From Agathobacter sp. (lineage in GTDB: Bacteria > Bacillota > Clostridia > Lachnospirales > Lachnospiraceae), in contig JALEKN010000041.1 of the NCBI GenBank assembly GCA_022769125.1, positions 1 through 64,000 on the forward strand: a stretch of DNA of 64,000 nt, written 5' to 3'. The notes beneath the pieces were generated by a model. That model saw nothing but the letters and a program-made list of their open reading frames with translations, did no database searches and was not told where the DNA came from. Position 1 is the first letter of the stretch, and each line of letters starts with the position of its first letter. Shown piece after piece: positions 26,008-34,838 of the stretch. The position numbers were made by a program, and so were the translations under genes.

Positions 26008-26826
26008 TTACGCTTTCTTTCCTCTTAGCAGACCGCTTCCGATCAGGACAGCCCCGATCAGCCCTCCGGCAATCAGAACGATCACATAGACATTGGCATT
26101 GAAGGTAATATCCGCATTCCAATTTGCAAAATCTGCGTGGCTTATGGTCAGTTGCCATCTATGCTCAAGCAGCAGATTGCAGATGTCATTTGAAAATATC
26201 ATCCATATACTGCATATCCATGTACTGATCCCAGCTTTGACGAGTCCGTTTACCGGCAAATACCGGATTGTAAAGAATACGAGCCATACTCCAAGCATCA
26301 GAACAAACGCGACAATGCATCCTGTTTTCATTCCTGCCATTCCGGAGTGATAGCAGACAATAAATATGGTAAGATACAGCCACAAAGTGTCCCAGATCAT
26401 CGTAATGAGCGCCTTTTTATCTGCCAGCAGCGGCGGCAGATCGACGCTTCGTATCACAATCGGGAAGAATACAACCGACAAGCCAAACAGAGTCGGGATC
26501 GACCAGAGAAGAAACGCTCCGCCACCGTTCATGATATCTACAAAAAATAAGATCAGCAGCAAGGCAAAAACACTGCACAGAATACATTTTAGCAGCTTTT
26601 TTTCGGAAGATACCAACGGCACTACCGTGAGTGCCGCGACCAGCATCATTGATGCCGCAGCCACAGAGAACACGCCAAGCCCGCCTCCGCTTGCCATCGA
26701 AACGATAAAGGTAATAAGGATCGGCAGCAAAAGGATTCCTGCGATTGCAACGCCTGCCTTATACGCAGCATTTCTCTCCTTTTTTTCATGCCTTGCCAGC
26801 ACGCCCCTCGTCACATTTACCATCAT
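26008..26826 (-). CDS. Membrane domain of a truncated zinc-finger anti-sigma-type protein
   Basis: A 272-aa integral membrane protein with about seven hydrophobic helices and a short basic C-terminus (LLRGKKA). Upstream of its first ATG the same frame continues as LVEQHLAECADCKKIYEEL, the second half of a zf-HC2 anti-sigma zinc finger, but the first half and its start codon are gone. The remainder may be translated from ATGATG at 26826, where no good ribosome site is seen. It follows a broken ECF sigma gene, so it is probably the decayed anti-sigma partner. After the stop, the gap 25766-26007 holds only the promoter above and an unassigned open stretch. Confidence 0.62.
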   Translation of the reverse strand: MMVNVTRGVLARHEKKERNAAYKAGVAIAGILLLPILITFIVSMASGGGLGVFSVAAASMMLVAALTVVPLVSSEKKLLKCILCSVFALLLILFFVDIMNGGGAFLLWSIPTLFGLSVVFFPIVIRSVDLPPLLADKKALITMIWDTLWLYLTIFIVCYHSGMAGMKTGCIVAFVLMLGVWLVFFTIRYLPVNGLVKAGISTWICSIWMIFSNDICNLLLEHRWQLTISHADFANWNADITFNANVYVIVLIAGGLIGAVLIGSGLLRGKKA

Positions 26827-26885
26827 AGTGCTGCTGGTATCGTTGTTTAATTCTTCATATATTTTTTTGCAATCAGCGCATTCCG

Positions 26886-27323
26886 CTAGATGCTGTTCGA
26901 CCAGCTTTCGGTCTTTCCAAAAATTGTTGCAATCTGCGAAAATGACAGCTCACCAAATACCCGAAGCTGGAACACCTCTTTATAAGGTTCCTGAAGTTCA
27001 TGGAGTATGAGGTGGATCTGAATTGCCGTGTCCTTGTCCTCATAATTATCCGCAAGGTCGCCGGAGGCTTCCGAGTCCGTTTCATCGTAAGGCGCATATT
27101 TCGTATTTTTTCTACATTCATCAATCGCAAGGTTTTTCGCAATGCTGCAAAGCTAGGTAAATTCGCTGGATCTGCCCTCGTATGTATGCTTTGCGGTCAT
27201 TGCCTTATAAAAACCGTTTTGTGTGATCTCTTCGGCAATCGTCTGATTTTTAACGATTGTCATCACGTATGAGAAAACCTGCAGGTAGTATGAATTGTAC
27301 AATTTCTCATAATCCAGAACCAT
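26886..27323 (-). pseudogene. Broken ECF sigma factor fused to an anti-sigma remnant
   Basis: From ATG 27323, after AGGAGG, the frame reads MVLDYEKLYNSYYLQVFSYV, then region-2 sequence (QTIAEEITQNGFYKAM), an amber stop at 27153-27155 where related proteins have Trp, and onward to region 4 (PYKEVFQLRVFGELSFSQIA, TIFGKTESW). Within the last helix it runs out of frame into the zinc-finger half of the anti-sigma gene (around 26905). Two lesions are therefore visible: one nonsense change and one deletion that removed the sigma C-terminus and the anti-sigma N-terminus. Confidence 0.8.
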
Positions 27324-27415
27324 TCACCTCCTTTTTACATAGATTAGACGGTCAAAATATGATTTCGTTACAAGATTTTTCAAAATAATTGGAAATAAAA
27401 TTGGGAAAAATATAA

Positions 27416-27445
27416 ATTCCCGGAAGCGTGTATACTTCCGGGAAT
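27416..27445 (-). terminator. Terminator of the DMT/DUF427/SBP/metY unit
   Basis: An 11-bp stem ATTCCCGGAAG / CTTCCGGGAAT with an 8-base loop is followed on the minus strand by a T-rich stretch. It lies 35 bases past the transporter stop. Confidence 0.8.
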
Positions 27446-27479
27446 AAAAAGATTTTCTATTCTACATTTCTCCACCAAG

Positions 27480-28313
27480 CTAAACATTCAATAATAAAAT
27501 AGCCACAATCACTAAGATATATCCCAGCCACTTCTGTTTGGTAAGCTGTTCTTTGAAGAAGAATACGCCCACCATTCCAACAATAAAAATGGTTCCTACG
27601 TTATAGACAGGGAAAACGATAATGGCATCAATTTCCTGCAATGCAAGAAGCAGAAACCTGGTAGCAAGATAATTGGGAACGCCAACCGCCGCACCCCATG
27701 CGATGTCGTTCCAGCTTGGTCGTTCCCGCTTAATCACAGCACATCCAAGACTTACGAAAGTGGCTGCCATGAAGGTACAAAGCAGATAGACATTCATGTG
27801 GCTTTCCTGCCCCAGCTCCTCATACACTTTGGCCCACACATCTGTAAATCCCCCGGCTATAAGTAAAAACGCCAGCCACATTTTTGCATTGGATCTCTGC
27901 TCCTGCTTTTCTACATAAATGAACAATATTGCGATTAATGCAATGACAAATCCAATTTTCTGGTATGTACCAGGCAGCTCTCCAAATACAAAGATGGAAA
28001 AAATGATTGGAATCAGCACCCCCAGTTTCATGAAGGTAGCAGCTAACACCACACCATTCTTTTCAATATTGTACTGCAAGAGCACAAAACTTACAAGATA
28101 CATGATACCACTGACAATTCCAAAGCCCACATCAATGTGACTCACTTCAATGGATAACCGGTTTTCCAAAAGCAGAAAGAAAAGGGATAATAAAACATCC
28201 ACAATATAGTTACTGGTAAACAACACCATTCTGTGTTCTGCACGTTTTTCCGACAAACGGAGAAGAACGGAAATTGCCACACTGCATAAAACAGCTAAGA
28301 TTAAATGCTTCAT
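27480..28313 (-). CDS. EamA/DMT-superfamily transporter
   Basis: A 277-aa membrane protein with about ten predicted helices arranged as two repeats, typical of the drug/metabolite transporter superfamily. The end of each half carries the familiar GELPGTYQKIGFVIALIAIL and FKEQLTKQKWLGYILVIVA pattern. The cargo is unknown; exporters of amino acids or their derivatives are common in this group. It lies 8 bases after the DUF427 gene and ends the unit that starts with metY, so a link to sulfur amino acid handling is plausible by position. Confidence 0.83.
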   Translation of the reverse strand: MKHLILAVLCSVAISVLLRLSEKRAEHRMVLFTSNYIVDVLLSLFFLLLENRLSIEVSHIDVGFGIVSGIMYLVSFVLLQYNIEKNGVVLAATFMKLGVLIPIIFSIFVFGELPGTYQKIGFVIALIAILFIYVEKQEQRSNAKMWLAFLLIAGGFTDVWAKVYEELGQESHMNVYLLCTFMAATFVSLGCAVIKRERPSWNDIAWGAAVGVPNYLATRFLLLALQEIDAIIVFPVYNVGTIFIVGMVGVFFFKEQLTKQKWLGYILVIVAILLLNV

Positions 28314-28321
28314 TACATTTC

Positions 28322-29164
28322 CTACTTATTATCCAGGTCTGAAGGACTATGTCCTTTGAATGGAAGTCGGTTGTTCTCTGCCAATTTCCAAGGGACATCA
28401 TCCACAAGCAGTTCATCTACATACTCATTATAGAAGCTGTATAGACCTTTAATCTTGATTACCTCAGGAATCGGATCCTGATAACTCCACAAGACATCCT
28501 CGTAGGTCTTTCCATTTACATCTGCGGTCCAGTATGAGGCAAATCCCTTATATGGGCATCTGGTCACACTGTCCGTCGCTGTAAACAGACCAAACCGGAT
28601 GTCCTCCGCCGGCAGATAATATCTTGGAGTCAGGCCTGTCTCAAACAGAATGACCGGTCTAACACTATCCGCAACAATCTCGCCGTTCAACTTCACTACA
28701 ACGTGTCTGGAACTTCCAATAGTGTCAATTCTTGTATATGGATCTCTTGCATGGACAAAAATCTCTTCTTCTTCCTCAAACCACTGGTCTGCCGATTTCC
28801 AATCAATCGCGACAAATCCTTTAAGCCCTGCACTGTCCTGATGCGGGTGTGGGTATCCCCAGATAGCGTCTTTAATTTCTCTGCCATCTACCACAATATC
28901 ATAAAATTCTGCCTGTCCCTTATGCTCTGTGAACATAGTGCTTTCTGACTTACGAAGCAAACTCTGATCCAGATCTTCGATTGGAAAATAGTAAACTGGA
29001 AGCCTGCCTGCCTCATTGACAATAAGGGCATGCTTGCTATTGGCTAAGAAGTGGTCACCAACCTTCACACGCAGCCACTTTGGACTTTCCTCTATTAAAA
29101 TCCACCATGGCTTCCCTTTTGCCTCTGGAACACATGATGCGCAAAAATTAGTTTCCTGTACCAT
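28322..29164 (-). CDS. Tandem DUF427 domain protein
   Basis: A 280-aa protein with two copies of the DUF427 fold. The first (about 15-120) has RVKVGDHFLANSKHALIV and TEHKGQAEFYDI. The second (about 135-240) has VVKLNGEIVADSVRPVILFE, then PRYYLPAEDI and RCPYKGFASYW. The function is unknown; the family is small, single-stranded-barrel-like and often paired with redox or transport genes. It is 11 bases downstream of the solute-binding protein gene and 8 bases upstream of the transporter gene. Confidence 0.85.
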   Translation of the reverse strand: MVQETNFCASCVPEAKGKPWWILIEESPKWLRVKVGDHFLANSKHALIVNEAGRLPVYYFPIEDLDQSLLRKSESTMFTEHKGQAEFYDIVVDGREIKDAIWGYPHPHQDSAGLKGFVAIDWKSADQWFEEEEEIFVHARDPYTRIDTIGSSRHVVVKLNGEIVADSVRPVILFETGLTPRYYLPAEDIRFGLFTATDSVTRCPYKGFASYWTADVNGKTYEDVLWSYQDPIPEVIKIKGLYSFYNEYVDELLVDDVPWKLAENNRLPFKGHSPSDLDNK

Positions 29165-29175
29165 ATTATACCTCC

Positions 29176-30057
29176 TTACTCGCTATATGGATAAGCTGCC
29201 GTTGTCAAATCTTCTCCGAAATACTTAATGCTGATTTCTGATGCAGTCCCGTCTGCAATGACTTCTGCTAATGCCGCATTTACATCTGCCTGGAACTTTT
29301 CCGCGTCCTTGGCACCTCTGCTGATGAGGAAATACTCGTAACTTGGATCAATATACTGTCCTAAATCGTCCTGATCGATCAACTGTGCTCTTACATTAAA
29401 GCCATGTTCTTCTATCATTCCAATAGCTGAACCATAATCCGCAAAGATGATGGCCTCACCAGCCTCTGCCTGAGTAAATCTTGTAAAGTAATCTGTTTCA
29501 GCGTATTCAAGAATGATCTGCTTATCTGGATTTGCTTCGTTGTACTTTTCGACTGCGATTGACCAGATAGAACCACTTGTCACCGGAAGCTTTAATCCTG
29601 CAAGTTCTTCCAGCTTGCTGACATCTTCATGTTCTGCATCAGTAATGACTACAACCGGGTCATAGCTTACCGGGTCTGAGAAAAGGTACTTCTCTGCCCT
29701 CTCTTCACTGTAAAAGATGCACTCTGTGCTAATCTGATATAAGCCACTATCCAGACCGGTAAGTACCGCATCCCAGTCGTTTAGCTGAAACTCCAATTCG
29801 TACTGTGGAAGACGATCAAATACTGCTTCAATCAACTCGATATCGTATCCGACAAAGTTATCGTTTTCATCATTATACGCGTATGGATAAAATCCAGTTG
29901 TGGTTCCGCAGAGGATCTTGGTTACTTCCGGCGAACTGCCATCCCTGTTTTCTGCTGTCTGAGTTGTCGTGTTGCCTGCGTCTGCGCTGCCGCATCCAGC
30001 AAATGCACTCGCTGCAAGACCTGCGATCAATAAACTACTTAATACTTTCTTTTTCAT
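29176..30057 (-). CDS. Amino-acid-type ABC transporter solute-binding lipoprotein
   Basis: A 293-aa exported protein with a signal peptide ending in AFAGC (Cys22) and an SBP_bac_3 fold (FYPYAYNDENDNFVGYDIEL, then EAVFDRL). Family members bind polar amino acids such as cystine, glutamine or arginine. The permease and ATPase genes expected beside it are missing: only a 28-codon permease stump remains upstream of metY. It may therefore be an orphan binding protein or work with a transporter encoded elsewhere. Its placement after metY suggests a sulfur-containing ligand; this is inference. Confidence 0.88.
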   Translation of the reverse strand: MKKKVLSSLLIAGLAASAFAGCGSADAGNTTTQTAENRDGSSPEVTKILCGTTTGFYPYAYNDENDNFVGYDIELIEAVFDRLPQYELEFQLNDWDAVLTGLDSGLYQISTECIFYSEERAEKYLFSDPVSYDPVVVITDAEHEDVSKLEELAGLKLPVTSGSIWSIAVEKYNEANPDKQIILEYAETDYFTRFTQAEAGEAIIFADYGSAIGMIEEHGFNVRAQLIDQDDLGQYIDPSYEYFLISRGAKDAEKFQADVNAALAEVIADGTASEISIKYFGEDLTTAAYPYSE

Positions 30058-30123
30058 ATTGTCCTCCTGTTTAATATCCTATTGTCTTGATATGAATATA
30101 TATGTTTTGTGTATAAATGTTCC

Positions 30124-31422
30124 TTATGCATATTCTAATGCCTGTGCGAGGTCCTGGATCAAATCCTCCACATCCTCAATGCCTACTGAGAGGCGAAGAG
30201 TTCCTTCGTATACCCCGGCCTTGGCACGTTCTTCAACAGTCTGGCTGAAGTGGGTAGATGATGCCGGATGAACAATCAGGGACTTTGCATCTCCTACATT
30301 TACCATGTAGCCAAATACCCTGACATGCTCAAGCACCTTAAGTGCCGCCGCTCTTCCCCCCTTAACATTGACGGACAGGATGGCACCTGGTCCCTTAGGA
30401 AAGTGTTTCCTAGCAAGTTCATGATACTTATTAGAAGGGAGTCCCGGATAGTTTACACTCTCAATCTTTGGGTGTTTCTCCAAAAATTCTGCGATTTTCT
30501 GGGCATTGCCGGTATGACGCTCCATACGAAGAGACAATGTCTCCATTCCCTGCATCAGATAAAAAGCAGTCTGCGGAGTCATGTGTGCTCCAAGATCTGT
30601 CAGGCAGCGGATACGAAGTCGCTTGGTAAAGATTTCTCTTTTCAGCTGTTCTGGCTCGATGTACTTCCTATACTCCTCGTAAAACTGCTCAAACTGCGGA
30701 AATCTTCCATTGAGATAATCAAATTTACCATTCTCCACCACAAGTCCCGCGATTGCAATTCCGTGCCCCGCCAGATATTTCGTTGCAGAATAGCAGGCAA
30801 TATCAGCACCATACTCAAATGGGCGCAGAAGATACGGAGTTGCAAAGGTGTTGTCAATGACAAGTGGAATTCCATTGTCATGCGCCAGATCTGCAATCTT
30901 CTCAATATCCACGATATTCATGCCCGGATTGCCAAGACACTCCACATAAATTGCCTTTGTGTGCTCATTGATCTGCCTCTTGTAGGAATCCAGATCATCC
31001 TCATCGTCTACAAATCTACCCTTGACGCCATAGTCTGGAAGGATGTGGGAAAGCAAAGTTGTGCTTCCTCCGTACAAGGTCTGCACAGCCACAATTTCGT
31101 CTCCCTGATTACACAAGTTTAAGAAAGTATTGGAAATTGCAGCCATTCCAGATGCAAGGGATAATGCAGCAGAACCGCCTTCCAGTGATGCTATCCTTTT
31201 TTCCAGCACGGTATTGGTCGGGTTTGAAAACCGCACATAGGAATGCCCCTCCTCTGAGTAATCGAATAAACGAACACATCGATCGTAATCACCAAGCTCA
31301 AATACTGCGGTCTGATAAATTGGAACCGCCTTGGAACGATAATGCTCCGAAGGGTTGTATCCCGCGTGTAACTGTCTGGTCGTAAATCCTAAGGAATCAT
31401 CCTTGTATGCTTCATAGCTCAT
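30124..31422 (-). CDS. metY: O-acetylhomoserine sulfhydrylase
   Basis: A 432-aa PLP enzyme of the Cys/Met metabolism family. It joins O-acetylhomoserine with sulfide (or methanethiol) to form homocysteine (or methionine). Motifs are FTTRQLHAGY near the start, RFSNPTNTVLEKRIA, ALSLASGMAAI and the PLP lysine in ACYSATKYLAGHG near residue 210. The 430-aa length matches MetY rather than the shorter MetB/MetC. The start is the ATG preceded by GGAGG with an 8-base gap. The ribosome site lies inside the 3' end of a ferredoxin remnant whose stop overlaps metY. Confidence 0.93.
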   Translation of the reverse strand: MSYEAYKDDSLGFTTRQLHAGYNPSEHYRSKAVPIYQTAVFELGDYDRCVRLFDYSEEGHSYVRFSNPTNTVLEKRIASLEGGSAALSLASGMAAISNTFLNLCNQGDEIVAVQTLYGGSTTLLSHILPDYGVKGRFVDDEDDLDSYKRQINEHTKAIYVECLGNPGMNIVDIEKIADLAHDNGIPLVIDNTFATPYLLRPFEYGADIACYSATKYLAGHGIAIAGLVVENGKFDYLNGRFPQFEQFYEEYRKYIEPEQLKREIFTKRLRIRCLTDLGAHMTPQTAFYLMQGMETLSLRMERHTGNAQKIAEFLEKHPKIESVNYPGLPSNKYHELARKHFPKGPGAILSVNVKGGRAAALKVLEHVRVFGYMVNVGDAKSLIVHPASSTHFSQTVEERAKAGVYEGTLRLSVGIEDVEDLIQDLAQALEYA

Positions 31423-31530
31423 TTTGTCCACCTCCGAGTTTTACTAATTCTAAAGCCTTCTTTTGGCATCCGCTGGCACATATGCCACAGCCCATACATT
31501 TATTTGTATCAAGTGCTATCTTATCTCTAT
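31412..31530 (-). pseudogene. C-terminal fragment of a ferredoxin-type gene
   Basis: In one frame the segment reads IALDTNKCMGCGICASGCQK and then KALELVKL before stopping at 31412, 11 bases inside metY. CMGCGIC with the next Cys is a 4Fe-4S ligand set. No start codon with a ribosome site is seen in this frame. Just upstream it meets a permease stump in another frame, so this is probably the remaining half of a deleted gene. Confidence 0.5.
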
Positions 31531-31602
31531 ATTTACATGTAAGTATTTCAGCAGTTTCGGAATCTGTGTAAATACAAGTTCTATGTCAAATAGTTTAACC
31601 AC
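31516..31602 (-). pseudogene. N-terminal stump of an amino-acid ABC permease
   Basis: A GTG start, 8 bases after AAAGGAG, opens FDIELVFTQIPKLLKYLHVN and stops after 28 codons. The F..xF...P.LL.YL.V pattern is the usual beginning of HisM/GlnP-type permeases, just before the first helix. With the promoter upstream it fits the start of a former ABC operon whose body was deleted up to the ferredoxin fragment. Confidence 0.5.
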
Positions 31603-31658
31603 GGTTCTTTCTCCTTTTCTCCACTATTCCGCTAGGTTTTCTGTGTTTTATAGGCGTT

Positions 31659-31687
31659 ATTTTAACCACACCCTAATGATTTGTCTA
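31659..31687 (-). promoter_or_regulatory. Promoter of the metY unit
   Basis: On the minus strand TAGACA, 17 bases and TAAAAT. Transcription would begin near 31652 and run through the permease stump, metY, the SBP gene, the DUF427 gene and the transporter gene to the terminator at 27416. Confidence 0.65.
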
Positions 31688-31711
31688 ATATGTATCTATT
31701 ATCGTTCGCCA

Positions 31712-33478
31712 TCAATTTTGCTTATAACAAATTCTCTGTTCTTCCCATAGGTAATAAATAGCAAAGGCAGCTGTTTTTTCTGGTTCCACACGCTTGTCAT
31801 AGTTTTTCCACTCCGCAAATCTGTGCACGCGCTTGTATGGGCCAAATCCTTCCTTTCGATAATCAGCTGCTGCAAAAATTGCTTCTGCGGAATCTAAAAG
31901 CGCAAGTACCTGGAAGGCTCTTGCCATTTCATGAGGGTTCCTGGCGTATATTTTAAGATGGTCGCGAAGTTCCGCCAGCTGCTCTCTTCCATGACGCACG
32001 CGTGCATCCGTAAGTGGAACTCCACCGAAGGTATTCACAATATCGCGAATTCTTGCCTCTGCATCCTGCCAGCGATCTCCTTCTGGCTCTTTAAAATGCT
32101 TCAACTGTGCAATTACTGCTTCAACTTGTGCCGCCTCAGCCGCGGTAACTCTGCCATCCGTTTTTCTGGCGGTCTCTACATAGTTGGAAGCCTGAAAGCC
32201 TGCCTCAATTCCAAATACTACTGCAACAGGTCCACTTCCAATGGCAAGTCCCATGGTATCTCCCGCTGCAAAAAGACCAGAAACGGTAGTCTCGGTTTTC
32301 TCATTCACCACAACACCGCTACAAGGTCCATTCATCGAAACCTTGTCATCATAGCGATATGGTATCTTCACATCTTTAAGGTCAATGCCTGCTTCCACTA
32401 AGTTGCGCAGCCATAGCCAACATCTTCCTTCATGGCCAAGTGTCCAACGGATATAATCCACTTCCTTTTGCGTTGCCTCTTCCAAATCCATATAGAGTTG
32501 CCGGCCATGCGCCAAAGCTGGAGACATTGCATAGAACTCATCCATGAATTCCTTCCACATTATGGTGTGCTTCTTTACATAATCCGGCTCATCTACCGGA
32601 TAGTCATAGATGCGCTTTACAAACACCTCGTCATCATCGTCTACTACTCTTGCTGCCGGCCACCATGAGCTTCCAGGTGAACCCACTCTGGTAGAAAATC
32701 CCATATAGGACAATTCCCCGTGGGACAGGGTAAACTCCAGATTTGCCACCTGTGCGCCAGCTCCGATTGCAAGCGACACAGCACTGCCACTTCCACTGGC
32801 ACTTGGTTTTTCCAAATGACGGTCTTCCCTATTACATGGAAAAGTAAGTTTAGACAGCCCGCCGGCTACCGCAAGGATTACCGCAGGTGCACTTACGACA
32901 TAGACTAAGTCCTCTCTGGAAGAGACAGCGACGGCACCACTGGCTTTTCCCTCCGCATCCGTAAGTACCTTTACTACCTGGGCGTGGTTAATGATAGTCG
33001 CACCATACTTCCTCATGCCATCGGTAAGTTTTACCTTCAGATCTCTTCCCTCAAAGTTAATGGAAGTTGGCACATTCTGAAACTGTGGCACCATACGAAA
33101 GCCCTCTGGCAAATGAGAGTCTTCAAATCCGCGAAGTTTGAGTCCAAATTCCTCCAAAGAAAGAATGCGTTCATAACTTACATCCACGAAGTGATCCGTA
33201 ATTCTACGATTTCCAAGACCTCTCCCAATAAAGCCTTCCGCAGTCTCATCCTTCATCATCTGTTTGGTATATCCGATTGCCTCATGAAATGGAGGTACAT
33301 AAGAAGTTAAATGATCTATTCCGGATCCTGCACTTCCACTCCGATAGGTGTTGGCACGCTCCAACACCACGACCTTCTTTCCTCTCCTTGCAGCTTCGAT
33401 TGCGGCAAGAGCCCCGGCAATACCACCCCCACATACAACAATGTCTGCTTCTATATGGTCAATCTGTATGTTGCTCAT
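31712..33478 (-). CDS. FAD-dependent oxidoreductase, AprA/fumarate-reductase-like
   Basis: A 588-aa flavoprotein. The dinucleotide motif VVCGGGIAGALAAIEAARRG lies near residue 14, RSGSAGSG follows, and the second FAD contact GLFAAGDTMGLAIGSGP lies near 410. A helical C-terminal region (about 440-560) resembles that of adenylylsulfate reductase AprA and related succinate/fumarate enzymes. It partners with the ferredoxin gene 2 bases upstream, as AprB partners with AprA. True dissimilatory sulfate reduction genes are absent, so the substrate is probably another sulfur or organic compound. Its ribosome site lies in the end of the ferredoxin gene. Confidence 0.82.
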   Translation of the reverse strand: MSNIQIDHIEADIVVCGGGIAGALAAIEAARRGKKVVVLERANTYRSGSAGSGIDHLTSYVPPFHEAIGYTKQMMKDETAEGFIGRGLGNRRITDHFVDVSYERILSLEEFGLKLRGFEDSHLPEGFRMVPQFQNVPTSINFEGRDLKVKLTDGMRKYGATIINHAQVVKVLTDAEGKASGAVAVSSREDLVYVVSAPAVILAVAGGLSKLTFPCNREDRHLEKPSASGSGSAVSLAIGAGAQVANLEFTLSHGELSYMGFSTRVGSPGSSWWPAARVVDDDDEVFVKRIYDYPVDEPDYVKKHTIMWKEFMDEFYAMSPALAHGRQLYMDLEEATQKEVDYIRWTLGHEGRCWLWLRNLVEAGIDLKDVKIPYRYDDKVSMNGPCSGVVVNEKTETTVSGLFAAGDTMGLAIGSGPVAVVFGIEAGFQASNYVETARKTDGRVTAAEAAQVEAVIAQLKHFKEPEGDRWQDAEARIRDIVNTFGGVPLTDARVRHGREQLAELRDHLKIYARNPHEMARAFQVLALLDSAEAIFAAADYRKEGFGPYKRVHRFAEWKNYDKRVEPEKTAAFAIYYLWEEQRICYKQN

Positions 33479-33480
33479 GT

Positions 33481-33705
33481 CTAAACCTCCTTCTTATTTA
33501 CAAACATTGATCCGGCATTTATTTCATAACGCACGCGGATTGCCCCCACCGGGCAATCCATCTCACAGGCACCACACAGCCAGCACTCCTCTGGGTACTT
33601 CACATATACCTTCCCTTCTTCGTCCAATCCAAAGGATTCCTCCGGACATCTGTCATAACAGATCTTGCAATTAATGCACTTTGATTTGTCTATAATGGTT
33701 GCCAT
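33481..33705 (-). CDS. Two-cluster 4Fe-4S ferredoxin (AprB-like partner)
   Basis: A 74-aa ferredoxin with CINCKICYDRCPE near residue 10 and CWLCGACEMDCP near 43, so it holds two 4Fe-4S clusters. The start at MATIID follows GAGG with a 7-base gap; the upstream frame extension lacks a ribosome site. Its stop is 2 bases before the flavoprotein start, an arrangement seen in AprAB-like pairs where the ferredoxin passes electrons to the flavin. Confidence 0.87.
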   Translation of the reverse strand: MATIIDKSKCINCKICYDRCPEESFGLDEEGKVYVKYPEECWLCGACEMDCPVGAIRVRYEINAGSMFVNKKEV

Positions 33706-33749
33706 CTTCTGTCCTCTTTTCTTATACACTAGTATTTTATGTAGACATT

Positions 33750-33779
33750 ATTATACTTTTAACCATTACGCATCGTCTA
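33750..33779 (-). promoter_or_regulatory. Putative promoter of the ferredoxin/flavoprotein pair
   Basis: On the minus strand TAGACG, 18 bases and TATAAT, with the transcript starting about 40 bases before the ferredoxin ATG. Confidence 0.55.
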
Positions 33780-33794
33780 TTACAGATAGTTTAT

Positions 33795-33825
33795 GCCCGG
33801 CTATAAGTCTGCCTTATAACCGGGC
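33795..33825. other. Unassigned inverted repeat
   Basis: GCCCGG plus TATAAG (33795-33807) pairs with CTTATA plus CCGGGC (33813-33825) with one mismatch. It lies upstream of the ferredoxin promoter and lacks a T run on either strand, so it is more likely a protein-binding site or an old terminator than an active one. Confidence 0.4.
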
Positions 33826-33937
33826 CCATGAAATCAAAAACAAAAAGCATTTGTCAGTTACCTATGTGTTGCCTGTTAGTTACCGGAACATTTTTGTGTG
33901 TTTTGAGGGTGTCTGATAGATTTTCAGAATATAAAGA

Positions 33938-33968
33938 AAACCCCGAAAGTCTTGATCTTTCGGGGTTT
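33938..33968 (-). terminator. Terminator of the rplM-rpsI operon
   Basis: A perfect 12-bp stem AAACCCCGAAAG / CTTTCGGGGTTT with a 7-base loop, followed by T-rich sequence on the minus strand, 28 bases past the rpsI stop. Confidence 0.9.
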
Positions 33969-33995
33969 GTTGAGCCATTTTGATATTCGCTTGAA

Positions 33996-34388
33996 TTATC
34001 GCTTTGAGAACTGTGGTGCACGACGAGCTGCCTTTAAGCCGTACTTCTTTCTTTCCTTCATACGAGGATCTCTTGTTAAGAAGCCTGCGCTCTTAAGAGC
34101 TGGTCTGTAATCTGCATCAACCTGAAGTAATGCACGAGCGATACCATGACGGATTGCTCCAGCCTGTCCTGAGTATCCACCACCCTTAACGTTAACAAGA
34201 ACGTCAAACTTATCAGCGTTCTCAGTTAATGTCAATGGCTGACGAACGATAACCTTTAAGGTCTCAAGTCCTAAATACTCATCGATGTCTCTTTTATTGA
34301 TTGTAACCTTACCTGTACCTGGTACTAAGTATACTCTGGCAACAGATGATTTTCTTCTACCGGTTCCGTAATATTTTGTATTAGCCAA
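33996..34388 (-). CDS. rpsI: 30S ribosomal protein S9
   Basis: 130 aa, the normal length. It starts [20 protein letters not shown] and ends RRAPQFSKR, the invariant C-terminal tail that reaches the P-site tRNA. It is co-transcribed with rplM, 21 bases upstream, with AAGGAGG before the ATG. Confidence 0.98.
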   Translation of the reverse strand: MANTKYYGTGRRKSSVARVYLVPGTGKVTINKRDIDEYLGLETLKVIVRQPLTLTENADKFDVLVNVKGGGYSGQAGAIRHGIARALLQVDADYRPALKSAGFLTRDPRMKERKKYGLKAARRAPQFSKR

Positions 34389-34409
34389 TGTCCTTTACCT
34401 CCTTACGAA

Positions 34410-34838
34410 TTAAAATGTCAGCTCTTCTGGCTTCTGAGCAGCATGCTTGTGCTCTGGTCCAGCATATACGAACAGCTTCTTGTACATTTCGCGTCCCAAA
34501 GGTCCCTTTGGAAGCATTCCCTTAACAGCGAACTCGATTACACGCTCTGGGTGCTTTGCTAACATTTCTCTTAATGTGGTCTCTTTCATACCACCAACAT
34601 AATCAGAATGCTTGTAGTAGATCTTCTGGTCTAACTTCTTACCAGTAACCTTAACCTTCTCAGCATTAACAACGATTACATAATCACCGCAATCCATGTG
34701 TGGAGTAAAGATTGCCTTGTTCTTTCCTCTTAATACTTTTGCAACTTCAGATGCAAGACGTCCTAATGTCTTGCCTTCAGCGTCTACTACATACCATTTT
34801 CTATCGATGGTTGCAGGACTAGCCATAAATGTCTTCAT
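34410..34838 (-). CDS. rplM: 50S ribosomal protein L13
   Basis: 142 aa, the normal length. It begins [20 protein letters not shown] and contains [20 protein letters not shown] and [12 protein letters not shown], standard L13 segments. The start follows AAGGAGG with an 8-base gap; the frame is open for 24 more codons upstream without support. A 210-base leader precedes it. Confidence 0.98.
   Translation of the reverse strand: MKTFMASPATIDRKWYVVDAEGKTLGRLASEVAKVLRGKNKAIFTPHMDCGDYVIVVNAEKVKVTGKKLDQKIYYKHSDYVGGMKETTLREMLAKHPERVIEFAVKGMLPKGPLGREMYKKLFVYAGPEHKHAAQKPEELTF

Noticed and set aside
26366-27010. A 214-codon plus-strand frame opposite the anti-sigma membrane gene
   Set aside because: It is the antisense shadow of hydrophobic codons, and the minus frame has a clear membrane-protein pattern and zinc-finger remnant.
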